This document shows positions 11,949-23,706 of a stretch of 64,000 nucleotides of DNA, piece after piece. A model generated the notes under the pieces. The model saw nothing but the letters and a program-made list of their open reading frames with translations. It did not search any database and was not told the origin of the DNA. Within the stretch, counting starts at the first letter, position 1. Every line of letters starts with the position of its first letter. Position numbers and translations under genes: made by a program. Where the stretch lies: the NCBI RefSeq assembly GCF_904849725.1, contig NC_058524.1, forward strand, positions 28,985,001-29,049,000. The letters are read 5' to 3'. The DNA is from Hordeum vulgare subsp. vulgare. Taxonomy: Eukaryota > Streptophyta > Magnoliopsida > Poales > Poaceae.

Positions 11949-12335
11949 TGGAGCCGACGATGGCTGGGAGATACATGGTGGTGATGCAGCTAGATCTTTG
12001 GAGTTTCGTGGATGATGGCTAGGGGGTGGCAGTGTGACAGAAACTATTGTGCTGAGGTGGATGTGGTGCAGCAGAAATGAGCATCAGGTTAACTAGACTC
12101 GAATTGGTGCCCGCACGTTTTGTTTTATAGTACTGGGGGATCAAACAAGATGGGTTTTGGTGTTCCTTATGTCGGGTGCTTGGTAAAGTAGACCATGTGA
12201 CGACTCATGGCTTTCTTCATTTCAAGAAACAAAATGATAAGTGTTTATCGAGTTTCCATGAAAACTCGACAAAGCCAACCCCCTCTGTCACCTAGTTATC
12301 GCCTCGTTTGTTTGGGGCCCCTCCGTCACGACTTT
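11949..12335. other. Unassigned segment right of hAT
   Basis: The first about 70 bp continue the frame interrupted by the hAT element and then stop. The remainder shows no convincing gene. It contains a small inverted pair GAGTTTCCAT..AAAACTCG near 12250. Collinear with 40841-41227. Confidence 0.35.
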
Positions 12336-12692
12336 GGGGTGTTTCTTTCCAGGGACTTTTTGGTGTAGGGACTAAAAAAGACCCTTTTACTCCCATGTGA
12401 AAGAAACAGGAGGGACTTTTAGGAACTAAAAGGGGGTATTTGGGACTAAAGGAAGATGTTCCTATGGAAGGGACTTGTGGGGACTTTTTTTTTGACACTT
12501 TTTCCAACAGTGCCCCTACTTTTAGCATGCCATTTAATAACCTCTAGTATATTACTAGGGGTAACATGGTCTTTTTGCATGTCATTTAATGACCTCTAGT
12601 CCATATTTAGTCCTTGGAAAGAAACGGGTAGGGACTAAATACTTTTTAGTTGAGACTAAAAAAAGTCCTAAGAGTTTTTAAAGAAACAGGGC
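12336..12692. mobile_element. MITE, about 357 bp (present only in the two intact units)
   Basis: The left end is GGGGTGTTTCTTTCC and the right end is AAAGAAACAGGGC, i.e. inverted GTTTCTTT-type termini. The interior is rich in GGGACTAAA and AGTCCC words. CTTT flanks both sides. The empty site is readable in three other copies of this flank (near 23125, 25955 and 60780: GACTTTGC or TACTTTGC), which proves insertion. Copy at 41228-41585. Superfamily (Tourist-like or hAT-like) is not settled. Confidence 0.8.
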
Positions 12693-13270
12693 CTTTGTCG
12701 AGTTCCTTTACCTCTGGACTCGGCATCCCAAGGACTTTCTCATATTTTGAATGATTGTCGAGTTGGTTTTCTTCGTCAGGTTTGTCGTGTTTCATGCCAT
12801 TGCCCAGTTCACTTAGGCATGTTCTTGGCAAACTGCTAACATTGCCGTGCTCATGATAAAATACACTCGGCAAACTCCAGGAAATATGCATCTTCGTCAA
12901 TTACGGTATACTACCTATTTTTTTTTTTTTGAGTAACAGGTATATACCAACTGATTCAGGGAATCATGGCAGAGGTTCAGATGTCATGTTCAAAACATCC
13001 AAAATCGCTATTCAAAACATGTTACATGCATAACTTATTAATTTTATTATCCCAAATACAAAGAACATTGTTTTCCGCAGCCCATTTACACATGTACATT
13101 CCATATACACAAATAATTCCGTTGGCGCAAATAGAACTAAGAAATGACAAATGAAAAGACAAGAAATGTAGGTGCTAAAAAAAGAAAGTTCGCATGCAGG
13201 ATGAAGCAAAACACTGGACGATCCTTTGACATGCATGCACGTAGACGTACATGCACGCACTTAATTGGTA
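12693..13270. repeat. Peroxidase 3' flank, copy in unit 2
   Basis: Contains CTCGGCAT, ACTCGGCAAAC and similar words typical of grass CACTA subterminal sequence, then a T-run, GAGTAACAGGTATATACC, and the peroxidase 3' UTR. The same flank occurs at 23067-23706, 25922-26203, 41586-42162 and 60721-61127, making it the most frequent marker of the duplicated unit. Confidence 0.75.
13042..13047 (-). terminator. Possible polyadenylation signal of peroxidase 2
   Basis: Minus-strand AATAAA about 225 bp after the stop codon. Conserved in the other copies (23478-23483, 41934-41939). Confidence 0.35.
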
Positions 13271-14365
13271 CTAGTTGATTGCGCGGCAGTTCTTCCTGAT
13301 CTGTCCCTGGTCACCGGTCTTGACCTCGATGCCGGCCATCTTCACCATGGCCTTCTCGAACCTGTCCTCCCACCATCCGGGGATGTTGGCGTTGTCCACC
13401 ACCATCCTCGCCGTCTCCTCGGAGGTCAGGAGCGCCGCGTCGGAGGTGAAGAGCACCGTGTGCGACAGCACGTTCTTGTAGTACTGCCTGTCCAGGTCAT
13501 TCGGGGTCACCACGTCCTGCATCACTGTGGGGTCATTGCCGCCCGGGGCCGCATCAGCGGGGCATTGGTCACGCAGGAACGCGGCGAGGCCGCCGTTGAT
13601 GTCGGAGGGGGCGTTGAGGCGGTCAGGCACAAAGGAGGAGCAGTGGGAGCGACCGATGGTGTGCGCTCCGGACAGGATGACCAGGTCCTCCGCGTCCAGG
13701 CCCTTGACGACGAAGCTATCGACGAGGTCGCTGAGGTTGGACGTGGGCGGGGCGAGAAACTTGAGGGGCTCGGAGGCGTTGGAGAAGGTGCCGTCACGGC
13801 GGCCCGATGGCACCTCGAAGTGTACCTTGCCGGCGTTGAGGATGCAGGACGCATCGCGGGCCGCGAAGGCGATGATGTCCGCGCAGGACACGGTGCCCGG
13901 ACAGGCCACCTCAAGGGCTTCTTTAATGGCGTCGATCAGCTCAAAGCCGCGCAGCGACGGGTTGTTTGGCGGGCTGAGCTTCTCCGGCGTCGGGCTGAAC
14001 GGGGTAGGATCCAGGAGAACCGAAGCGTCACAGCCCTAATAAGGTGATCACCGACGACAGACTCGACAAAATCAATCATCTATATATCAAAGTACGTATA
14101 ACATACATGTTTGCATTGCAATTTATTTCTTGCAATGTACCTCGACGAAACAGTCGTGGAAGAGCATTCGGATCATGGCGGCGCCATTGCCGGGGTTCTG
14201 GGAGATGGCCTCCATCATGACGCCCTTGACGACGGCCTCCGCCTGGGGGCACCTGTCGTGGTAGAACCCGATCTGCAGAGGGCTGCCCCGGCACCCCACA
14301 GCGAGCAGCAGCAGCAAGGCACACGCCACCAGAACCTGCAGCTTCTTAACAGCAGCAGCCGCCAT
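13271..14365 (-). CDS. Class III peroxidase, copy 2 (intact)
   Basis: Secretory haem peroxidase, EC 1.11.1.7 family; H2O2-dependent oxidation of phenolics in wall or apoplast. Exon 1 is 14141-14365, the intron 14036-14140 (105 bp, GT/AG, phase 0) and exon 2 is 13271-14035, giving 329 residues, normal for the family. Signal peptide about residues 1-27 (leucine-rich core). Distal haem His70 lies in RMLFHDCFVE and proximal His200 in LSGAHTIGRSHC. Conserved cysteines are present (RCP, FHDC, EGCD, ACPG, VSC, SHC, DQCP, NC). Possible N-glycosylation at NAS (161) and NLS (175). No stop or frameshift. Exon 2 is identical in protein to copy 4; residue 27 is Gly instead of Ala. The substrate cannot be told from sequence. 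Confidence 0.96.
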
Positions 14366-14482
14366 TGTTTCAAGATAGCTCGACTTCTTGACTAAGATTG
14401 AAAGATGGGAAGTGGGAGGTGATGGATCGATGGGTTGGGGAATGCCTGTTTGCTGCTGTGTATATAGTTTCAGCATGATGCT

Positions 14483-14492
14483 GCTTATATAG
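14483..14492 (-). promoter_or_regulatory. TATA box of peroxidase copy 2
   Basis: Minus-strand CTATATAAGC, about 118 bp before the ATG. The promoter up to about 14600 is almost the same as that of copy 1, including GTACACCGGCCGG near 14570. Confidence 0.6.
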
Positions 14493-14600
14493 GTGAAGAT
14501 TCGAACTTTAGAAACGTATGTTGTCAACTAGAACTGGCCTTGCATGTGCTTCGTTGGAACGTTACTACGTACACCGGCCGGTAGTTGCCACCACTCGTCG

Positions 14601-14758
14601 ACGTCCAGTTCGCAGTGGCACCGGGAATTAATCAGAGGCCGGTGGTAATGGATGGTTTGATACATAAATAGCCCTGATGGCCAGTTCCCTAACCTTGACT
14701 TTTTTAGAAGATGAGCTCACTAGCCCTCATGGTTACATGCGGTTGACTTTGACTCTTA
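14601..14758. repeat. Left copy of 160-bp direct repeat flanking Harbinger
   Basis: Begins GACGTCCAGTTCGCAGTGGC and ends at the ACATGCGGTTGACT..GACTCTTA region. Repeated directly at about 16214-16375, on the other side of the transposon. Units 1 and 4 have this segment once (from about 610 and 43508). Confidence 0.85.
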
Positions 14759-16213
14759 GAGCATCTCCAACAGACAGCGCGCGCGCCGGCTGGTTTAGCG
14801 CAGGGATAGGCGCTGGCTTCAACAGCCGCGCTATAATGCAGCGCGCGCGCCGCTCCTGCAGTGCCCAAAAATGCAGCGCGCGCAGCAGGCACAAACCACA
14901 TATACATTTTAAAAAATAGCGAAAAAACGATCAAACAAACAAAATAAATCAATAATACTAGTTATTACAACTCAAATAAATAGTTTCTCATTCAGTACAA
15001 CAAATAATGCAATAAACACAACCAATAGTTCATGAACAATACAATACAAATAAAGCAATCAAATCATGCTCTTTGTCGTCCATGCCATGCCCACCACTCT
15101 TCAATCAGATCCTTCTGAAGATCATTGTGTGTTGCGGGACGCCGAATGGCATGATACGAGGCAACAAAACGGGCAACCCTTTCAGCCCTCCGTCGCACTC
15201 GCACGGGATGTCCCAATAGCTCATACTGTGAGTAGTCTACATCTTGGCCACGCTCATTCTCGATGATCATGTTGTGCATGATCACACAAGCGTGCATGAT
15301 GTACCAAAGCATTTTTTGATCCCAAAATCTAGCCGGTCCTCTCACAATAGCAAATTGGGCTTGTAAAATCCCAAATGCTCTCTCCACATCTTTTCTAGCA
15401 GCCGCCCGAGCATTGTGAAAATCTAGATTTTTCTTAGCTTCTGGCTTTTTGAACGGCTTCACGAAGGTTTGCCACTTTGGATAGATGCCATCCGCTAGAT
15501 AATAGCCATAGTTGTACGTACGGCCATTTGCTACAAACTGCACCGGTGGCAACTCACCATTCGCAATCTTATTCATCAGTGGTGACCGGTTGACAACATT
15601 GATGTCATTCAAAGATCCAGGCATTCCAAAGAATGCATGCCAAATCCAAGTCTCATGATCGGCCACCGCTTCAAGGATTATAGTGGAACCCTTTTTTTGG
15701 CCGTGGAATTGCCCATGCCATGCCTTTGGACAATTTTTCCAACTCCAATGCATGCAATCTATTGAGCCAAGCATGCCAGGAAAGCCGCGAGATTTGTTCA
15801 TCGCCAATAGCCTTGCGGCGTCTTCAGCAGTGGGAGATCTCAAATACTCCTCGCCAAACACTTGCACAATTCCCACTGCAAAGCGCTTGACACACATGAT
15901 GGCTTGGCTCTCACCCATAGCCAAGTGATCATCAACTAGATCAGCCGGGATACCGTATGCCAACATACGCAAAGCGGCTGTCACCTTCAGAAAGGTGCTA
16001 TGCCCGAGCTCTCCGGCGGCATTCCTCCTTTGCTGGAAAAACCGGTCATGGCTCGCAAGTTTCTCTGCAATGCGCTTGAACAAGTCTGTGCTCATCCTAA
16101 ACCGGCGACGAAAATACGACTCCGGGTATGTGGGATTCTCCATGAAATAGTTCTTCATCAATCTGTTATGGGCATCAATCCTATCTCTCCAAAAAAATTC
16201 TCGACCCATAACC
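14759..16213 (-). mobile_element. PIF/Harbinger transposon, truncated at its right end
   Basis: The left end reads GAGCATCTCCAACAG followed by CGCGCG-rich sequence, the usual grass Harbinger terminus. The right terminus is missing: the transposase coding sequence runs straight into the second copy of the flanking 160-bp repeat (GTCGGTTATG junction on the minus strand). No intact target duplication is left. Only this unit of the array carries it. Confidence 0.8.
15064..16209 (-). CDS. PIF/Harbinger DDE transposase, N-terminally truncated
   Basis: The 381-codon uninterrupted frame is a DDE_Tnp_4-type nuclease that cuts and joins DNA at the transposon ends. N-terminal part (PTYPESYFRRRFRMS, AALRMLAYG) is a helix-turn-helix-like region. 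Catalytic triad candidates are Asp151 (GSIDCMHW), Asp240 (YYLADGIYP) and Glu276 (DVERAFGIL). C-terminus has HACVIMHNMIIE. Relatives usually carry about 40-60 more residues before the GREF motif; here these were lost at the repeat junction at about 16213, so the ATG used is probably an internal Met. The remaining frame has no stops, suggesting a young insertion. No Myb-like partner ORF is seen. Confidence 0.88.
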   Translation of the reverse strand: MGREFFWRDRIDAHNRLMKNYFMENPTYPESYFRRRFRMSTDLFKRIAEKLASHDRFFQQRRNAAGELGHSTFLKVTAALRMLAYGIPADLVDDHLAMGESQAIMCVKRFAVGIVQVFGEEYLRSPTAEDAARLLAMNKSRGFPGMLGSIDCMHWSWKNCPKAWHGQFHGQKKGSTIILEAVADHETWIWHAFFGMPGSLNDINVVNRSPLMNKIANGELPPVQFVANGRTYNYGYYLADGIYPKWQTFVKPFKKPEAKKNLDFHNARAAARKDVERAFGILQAQFAIVRGPARFWDQKMLWYIMHACVIMHNMIIENERGQDVDYSQYELLGHPVRVRRRAERVARFVASYHAIRRPATHNDLQKDLIEEWWAWHGRQRA

Positions 16214-16375
16214 GACGTCCAGTTCGCAGTGGCACCGGGAATTAATCAGAGGCCGGTGGTAATGAATGGTTTGATACATAAATAGCCCTGATAGCCAGTT
16301 CCCTAACCTTGATTTTTTTAGAAGATGAGCTCACTAGCCCTGATGGTTACATGCGGTTGACTTGACTCTTACGTA
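16214..16375. repeat. Right copy of 160-bp direct repeat flanking Harbinger
   Basis: Second copy of 14601-14758, differing at a few bases (for example AATGAATGG versus AATGGATGG). Continues into the normal upstream repeat. Confidence 0.85.
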
Positions 16376-17890
16376 TGAATTGGCCATGTATAAGCTGGAG
16401 TGGAGCTAGCTATTTTATAGCAGTATAGTTGCTAGATCAAGCAACTGGTTGATGTGCTCACCAGTGGCAGATGGAGACGTATTTTTTTCTTGCTGTTGAG
16501 AGGTCAGGTTAGGTAATATAAGAACATTTCCTTTGTGACCTTTGTCGGTGTGTGTGCTTCGGTGTCTCAAATCCTTTAGCGTTTCTACCTGAGTAAAAGG
16601 CATCGGCGGTCTGAGAACTTGTGTTGCGTGTGCACTTAAGACATATTACATGCAAACCGAAAACCCCGTGATAAAGCTTGTGTTGCGGGTGCATCCTGTG
16701 TTGTACGTCCTAGTTCATCTAATCGAACAGATTACCATTCAGGATCTTATATTTCTACACAGTATGTTTCCTTTGAGAGGTTCATAAGAGTCTTAAAGAA
16801 ATAAGTTCATAACCATGCTAGTCTAGAAGGAAGAATCTTCAAAGGCTATGAAACGAAGGAGGTTATTGAGTTTTGTGTTAACTTTATTTCCTGACCTTAA
16901 CCTGATTGGTGTTCCTTAATTGCGCCATGAGGGAAGACCGAGTGGAAAAAGAAACGCTAGTAAAGAAAGTAGTAATAAGTATGGACGCGCATTATTTCAC
17001 TAAAGCACACTACACAGTTATACAAAATTCCACTTTGGTGACTCTGTATATCTAGGAACACAGGAATAGTGTATGCTTCAAGAACCCCGGAGCATTAAAA
17101 CTTCTGGATTAAACGTAAACACATGACGACTTTTGACGGTTGGTTGCAAATACATGCTGTTGACTTGACTTATGTACGTATGAATTGGCCATGTATAAGT
17201 TGGAGTGGAGCTAGCTATTTTGTAGTAGTATAGTTCCTAGATCAAGCAACTGATTGATGTGCTCACCACTGGCAGATGGGGACGTATATTTTGCTCGCTG
17301 TTGAGAGGTCAGGTTAGGTAATATAAGAACATTTCCTTTATTTCCTTTGTGACCTTTGTCTGTGTGTGTGTTTCGGTGTATCAAATCTTTTAGCGTTTCT
17401 ACACGAGTAAAAGGCGCACTGGCACTTTAAAAAGTTGTGTTGCGTATGCACTTAAGTCGTACTACACGCAGACCTGAAAAACGCTCATAAAACTTTTGTT
17501 GCCGGTGCATATAGGTCATACTAGCCATTTGAACCGGACTGCCGCCTGGTTCGGAGGTCACGGGAGGCACACATGTCACGTGGGGGGGTAGTTTTTTTTT
17601 TGCACAAAAGACACTCTTTTCTTTGCTAATCACATGGTGACGTCCCTACCTATTTTACCGCCGTTTCCTCTGTTTGCCGATGGGTGAGGCGACGAGCGGT
17701 GTTGCGGGTGTGTCGAGCTCGTCAGCGGCAAGTGTACTGGCGAAGATGACTGAGATGTAGCCAAAATTGAGGACATAAGAGGATGGACGCCTGACCTACC
17801 GTTAGCCCTCTGTCTCCTTCCCTCCCCTAATAGCTAGGGTTATCCGCTTACGCCGCCAGATTAGGTAGATTAGGTGTACGACGATTGGCT
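16376..17890. repeat. Upstream repeat in unit 2 (two alpha, one beta copy)
   Basis: Alpha copies at about 16345-16640 and 17150-17450 and one beta copy at 17532-17880. A CACTA TNP2 relic with frameshifts lies between them (16760-17060, matching 1160-1460). Confidence 0.8.
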
Positions 17891-18054
17891 CCCCCCCTAA
17901 TAGCTAGGTCTACGATAGATTTGGTAGTGAATTAGTTTTTCTTGTAGGATTGTACCCAATCTTATGTTTCATCTGCCGATTGCTTGCTAGGGTTATTGAA
18001 TTGATCATAAATTTTGCAATATAGGTTCAGTTTTAGGAAAATTCAGTATAGATA

Positions 18055-18400
18055 TGCATCATGGTGGCTTCTTCACAGGAAAAGGAATTAATTTGGCATA
18101 TTTGGATGAAAAAGTATCCGTGTTTGATAACCTTGATAGGAACACTTTCTGCAATGATATGATTGAATATATGTTGTGGCAATTGAAATATCCACCTGGT
18201 TAGTTGGATATTGTGTTCTCGTGCCCACGAGGTAAAACACTAGGAGAATTGGTCCCAATTGATTTTTAAGTAGACTGTCTGAAGAGGCAAGAGACTCTAT
18301 GAATTTAAAGGTGTTTGTTTTGTTTGTGAAGCATGTGAAACAAGTGAGATTGAAAATTTGGAATAGGAGGAAGATGACATATTGCTTATAGGGTTGGCCC
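18055..18400 (+). pseudogene. PB1-like domain relic (copy 2)
   Basis: Same sequence as 3379-3720, with a stop after the PPG codons (GGTTAGTTGG where copy 1 has GGTGAGTTAG), so it is more broken than copy 1. Non-functional. Confidence 0.45.
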
Positions 18401-19297
18401 GGCATTGCCTCCGATATGTCCGGGGATGAGGAGTAGCTTGTCTTATTAGCTCACTATAAGGATCTATGTTCAGTTAGCTAGCTACCGGTTAATCATGTTC
18501 GGTTTACCCGTTGCATGTGCTTCTCCTGTCTTTCCTTAACAAATTCTAGTGAATTATCTTATGTATTTTTACCATGCAATCTGATCCTAGTGTATATGTT
18601 ATATATGTCATGAAATGTGGTGCTCACTTATTAACTATTTGGTTAATTTGTTGTCGTGTTCAGTTAACGGTTTGGTTCAGTTATGCAATGTGATGTTCAA
18701 TTCTTCTGAGTGCAATTTTGTTTTGTCTTCCATGTGTGAGATAAATTGAATTTGGTTGTACAAAATACATGAGAAACAGATACAATTGCTATATATACAA
18801 GTTGTCAAGCATGCTTCATTTGGTTAACTGTCTCATCTTCTAGTATGTTATACATTGTACAATGTTGTGGGTACAATTTTATATTGTTATGCATGTGAGG
18901 AATAAATTAAATTTGGCTGCACTTAATACATGAGAAACATACACAATTGCTATATTTCCTAGTTGTTAATCATGTTTGGTTTGGATAAATGGCTTTTACA
19001 TGTGGCTCGAATTAATTTGCTAAATCTGCAATGTGTTCATTTTTTATCAACATTTTTTGCTGATAGCATGTCAACCCTCACTTAACCTGATCAATAACTA
19101 CCTTATATGTTTTGCAGGGAAACAATTGGAAGCACTGAGGTTTACAATCGAGGTTTGCACATGCATGATCCTTTTGTCTAATAGTAGCACATTATTGTGC
19201 AATTGCAAAAACCATTCAAATATTTAGGTTTTTAACAATTTGGTGTTGCACATGTAGGCCCTCCTGTTAGAGGTTTTGACCCACTGTTCGACCCTTT

Positions 19298-19790
19298 TTG
19301 CATATAGGGAACGAGTTGTTCATGAATATCAGTCAAGTCAAGAAAGTCAGAAAGATTGTTAGGATAAATAAACTAGCAACAAAAAACAACAAGGTCTTCA
19401 TCTGCATAATGAAGAAGACATCAGTGCACTACACGACAATACTAACTATTATACCTTGTCTTTTTTATTCCTTTGCGCCATTTCAAATCCAAAGAAGATA
19501 TTTATGCATGTCCTTGTTTTCAGACCTTTTCAAAGCAGTTCACTAATGATTACCTGTCAAATCACCTGTATGGTCAGGAGGCAAGGAAGGTATTCATACA
19601 ATACCCATGGTACAATCTTGAAGTCTTCCTGAAGAGGACAAAGGATGGACGGTCAATCATCCACAGGCACTAGCCTAAAGTTCCAAAAACGTTGAACATC
19701 AACGAAGGCTCAATATTCGCCTTCCACTTCAACAATTTTCCAAATGAGATTCATGTGTGTATCTACCATCTATGATGCTAATTTCCAAAA
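19298..19790 (+). pseudogene. B3-like domain relic (copy 2)
   Basis: Collinear with 4622-5103. Here the IQYPWYNLEVFLKR stretch keeps Trp, while the TAG after IIHRH is shared with copy 1. The shared stop predates the duplication; the extra TGA in copy 1 came after it. Confidence 0.5.
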
Positions 19791-20209
19791 GTTATAGATG
19801 TTGCATGTAAAACATGGTGCTAGTGCAGTTGTGTAATGGGGTTTCTAGCTATATGCATATACGATGTAAGTGAGTGCTGAAGCTACATGATATTGTACTC
19901 CGATGTATTTCAATTACGAAATTCTTGTTCTGTAATACGCTGAAATATATTGTATGCTTAATATGAAGTGTCAATTTGATTAATAAATGGATTACTATAA
20001 TAGGCCACTTATTCTGGTGATTGAGGTTTTCTATTGCAAACGGTTATTGAGAAAACAATATGGGCACTTGACTAAGACAACACACAGTTTTTATGATGAA
20101 AACGTCTTCGATCAATGAACAATCACACATGCCTTCCTCTTGATAACTTTTTGCATTAGGCCACCTTGCGCAAACACTTTCCATAGAAAGATTGTGTGTA
20201 ATGGACAGC

Positions 20210-21495
20210 CTATGCCACATTGGTCTCAATGTTATGTATATGTGTATCATCGCTATCAAGATTCAATATGAACAATCCTCTCACATTGGGTGTATGACCA
20301 TAAAATATATTACTCATAGAAATAGAACAACCATTATTATCTGACTGAAACGAGTAAGCGTCTCGCAATAAACAAGATCCAGATATAATATTCATGCTTA
20401 ACGCACGCACTAAATAACAGTTATTTAAGTTTATAACTAATCCTGATGGTAACTGAAGTGAGACTGTGCCGACGGCGATTGCATCAACCTTGGAACCATT
20501 TCCCACGCGCATTGTCACTTCATCTTTCGCCAGCCTTTGTTTATTCCGCAGTTCCTACTTCAAGTTGCAAATATAAGCAACAGAACCGGTATTGAATACC
20601 CAGGCACTACTACGCGAGTTGGTTAAGTACACATCAATAACATGCATATCAAATATACCTGATTTTTCCTTGACCGCATTATTATCAGCCAAATACTTGG
20701 GGCAGTTGCGCTTCCAGTGACCCAGTCCCTTGCAATAATAACACTCTGTTTCAGGCTTAGGTCCAGCATTGGGTTTCTTCGTCGGATTGGCAACAGGCTT
20801 GCCGCTCTTTTTGAAGTTACCCTTCTTGCCTTTGTCGTTTCTCTTGAAACTAGTGGTCTTATTGACCATCAACACTTGATGCTCTTTCCGGAGTTCTGAC
20901 TCTGCGACTTTCAGCATTGCGAATAACTCGCTGGGTGAATTGTTCATCCCTTGCATGTTATAGTTCAACACAAAGGTCTTATAGCTAGGTGGCAGTGATT
21001 GAAGAATTATATCAGTGATAGCCTCTTGCGGGACTTCAATCCCCAGCTCAGCTAGACCGTTTGAGTACCAGGACATTTTGAGCATATGTTCACTGACACA
21101 CGAATTCTCCTCCATCTTGCAAGCATAGAATTTATCTGAGGTCTCATACCTCTCGATCCTGGCGTTCTTCTGAAAGATAACTTCAACTCCTGGAACATAT
21201 CATATGCTCCATGACGCTCAAAGCGATGTTGAAGTCCCGGCTCTAAGCCATACAAGACTGCATATTGAACTACCGAGTAGTCCTCCTTACGTGTTAACCA
21301 CGAGTTCAAAACATCTTGGCTAGACGTAGCGGATGGTTCATCTCCTAGCGCAGCATTAAGGACATAATCCTTGTTCCCAGCTTGCAGGAGCATCTTAAGA
21401 TTATGATCCCAGTCTACAAAGTTGCTTCCATCATCTTTCAATTTAGCTTTCTCTCGGAACGTATTAAAATTCAGGGTGACTATTGTGTGAGCCAT
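20210..21495 (-). pseudogene. Copia gag/protease fragment (copy 2)
   Basis: Minus-strand gag starts at MAHTIVTLN (21495). It contains the zinc knuckle CYYCKGLGHWKRNCP and a protease-like VFNTGSVAYICN, where Asn replaces the Asp usual at this active site. A one-base deletion near 21180 shifts the gag frame, and a TAG interrupts the codons after ICNLK. At about 20221 the element ends abruptly against B3-relic flank sequence, at a position equivalent to 57893 of the larger copy; integrase, RT and RNase H are absent. Confidence 0.85.
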
Positions 21496-23066
21496 TGATC
21501 TACACAACAAATATTGCAAAGTGGACTTAGACTATGTTTAAGATAATTAGAGTTTAACTAATCAAATTACTGATAAACTCCCACTCAAAAAGTACATCTC
21601 TCTAGTCATTTGACTGTTACATGATCCAAATTCACTAACTCAAGTCCGATCATCACGTGAGTTGAGAATAATGTCGGTGGTAAGCATCTCTATGCTAATC
21701 ATAACAACTATACGATTCATGCTCGACCTGTCGGTCTCATGTGTTCCGAGGCCATGTCTGCACATGCTAGGCTCGTCAAGTTTAACCCGAGTGTTCCGCG
21801 TGTGCAACTGTTTTGCACCCGTTGTATGTGAACGTTGAGTCTATCACACCCGATCATCACGTGGTGTCTTGAAACGACGAACTGTCGCAACGGTGCACAG
21901 TCGGGGATAGCACAATTTCATCTTGAAATTTTAGTGAGAGATCACCTTATAATACTACCGTCGTTCTAATCAAAATAAGGTGCATAAAAGGATTAACATC
22001 ACACGCAATTTATAAATGACATGACATGGCCATCATCTTGTGCTTCTTGATCTCCATCACCAAAGCACGGGCATGATCCTATTGTCACCGGCGCCACACC
22101 ATGATCTCCATCAACGTGCTCCCATCGAGGTTGTCGTGTTATCTATGATGTTACTACTAAAGCTACAACCTAGCAATATAGTAAACACATCTGCAAACAC
22201 AAACGGTAGTTTAAAAACAACCTTATGGCTCCTGCCGGTTGTCGTAGAATCGACGTTCAAGTCGATATTAACTATTACAACATGATCATCTCATACATCC
22301 AAAATATCACATCACGTCATTTGTCATATCATATCACAAGCATACCCTGCAAAAACAAGTTAGACGTCCTCTAATTTGTTATTGCATGTTTTACGTGGCT
22401 GCTATGGGTATCTAGTATGATCGCATCTTACTTACGCAAAAACCACAATGAAGATGTGCAAATTGCTATTTAACCTCTCTCCAAGGACCGCCTCGGTCAA
22501 AACCAATTCAACCAAAGTTGAAAAAACGGGCACCCGCCAGTCATCTTTATGCAACAAGTTGCATCTTAGTCAATGAAACCAGTCTCTCGTAAGCGTACGA
22601 GTAATGTCGGTCCGGGCCGCTTCAATCCAACAATACGCCGAATCGAGAAAAGACTAAGGAGGGCAGCAAATCGAACATCAACGTCCACAAAACCTTTTGT
22701 GTTCCACTCGAGATAACATCTACGCATGAACCTAGCTCATGATGCCACTATTGGGGAATGTTGCATGGGAAACAAAATTTTCCTACGCACACAAAGACCT
22801 ATCATGGTCATGTCCATCTACAAGAGGATATTAGATCTATGTATCCTTGTAGATCGCTAAGCGGGAAGCGTTAAGAAACGCGGTTGATGTAGTGGTACAA
22901 CTTCGTGATTCAAATAACCGTCGTCCCAGGATCCGTCCCACGATCCGTTCCGATCTAGCGCCGAACGGACGGCACCTCCGCGTTCAGCACACGTACAGCT
23001 CAATGACGATATCGGCCTTCTTGATCCAACAAGAGAGACGGAGAAGTAGATGAGTTCTCCGGTAGC
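20221..23066 (-). mobile_element. Truncated Angela/BARE-type copia fragment (copy 2)
   Basis: Contains gag, a 1.2-kb untranslated leader (21500-22734), a primer-binding-like GTGGCATCATGAGC (22735-22748, minus) and 318 bp of LTR (22749-23066). It is collinear with 57893-60720 and shares the same right junction into ACAAAGCCAGCCCC, so it is a duplicate of the same insertion, not an independent one. Confidence 0.85.
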
Positions 23067-23706
23067 ACAAAGCCAGCCCCCTCTATCACCTAGTTGTTGC
23101 CTCGTTTGTTTGAGGCCCCTCCGTCAGGACTTTGCCGAGTTCCTTTACCTCGGGACTCGGCATCCCAAGGACTTTCTCATATTCTGAATGATTGTCGAGT
23201 TGCTTTTCTTCGTCAGGTTTGTCGAGTTTCATGCCATTGCCCAGTTCATTTAGGCATGTTCTTGGCAAACTGCTAACATTGCCGGGATCATGATAAAATA
23301 CACTTGGCAAACTCCGGAAACTATGCATCTTCGTCAATTACAGTATACTAACGTTTATTTTAGTAACAGGTATATATATACCAACTGATTCAGGGAATCA
23401 TGGCAGAGGTTCAGATGTCATGTTCAAAACATCCAAAAATCGCTATTCAAAACATGTTACATACATAACTTATTAACTTTATTATCCCAAATACAAAGAA
23501 CATTGTTTCCCGTAGCCCAATTACACATGTAAATTCCATATACACAAATAATTCCGTTGGCGCAAATAGAACTAAGAAATGACAAATAAAAATACAAGAA
23601 TTGTAGGTGCTAAAAAAAAGAAATTTTGCATGCAGGATGAAGCAAAACACTGGACGATCCTTTGACATGCATGCACCTAGACGTACATGAACGCACTTAA
23701 TTTGTA
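23067..23706. repeat. Peroxidase 3' flank next to the peroxidase stump
   Basis: Same flank as 12693-13270 but without the 357-bp MITE (empty site near 23125). Confidence 0.75.

Noticed and set aside
13265..14047. 260-codon plus-strand frame opposite peroxidase exon 2 (also at 42157-42939)
   Set aside because: Antisense shadow of GC-rich peroxidase coding sequence; Val/Gly/Arg-rich with no family motif.
18088..18405. 105-codon minus frame (and 44461-44808)
   Set aside because: Antisense of the PB1-like relic; not the same frame in the three copies.
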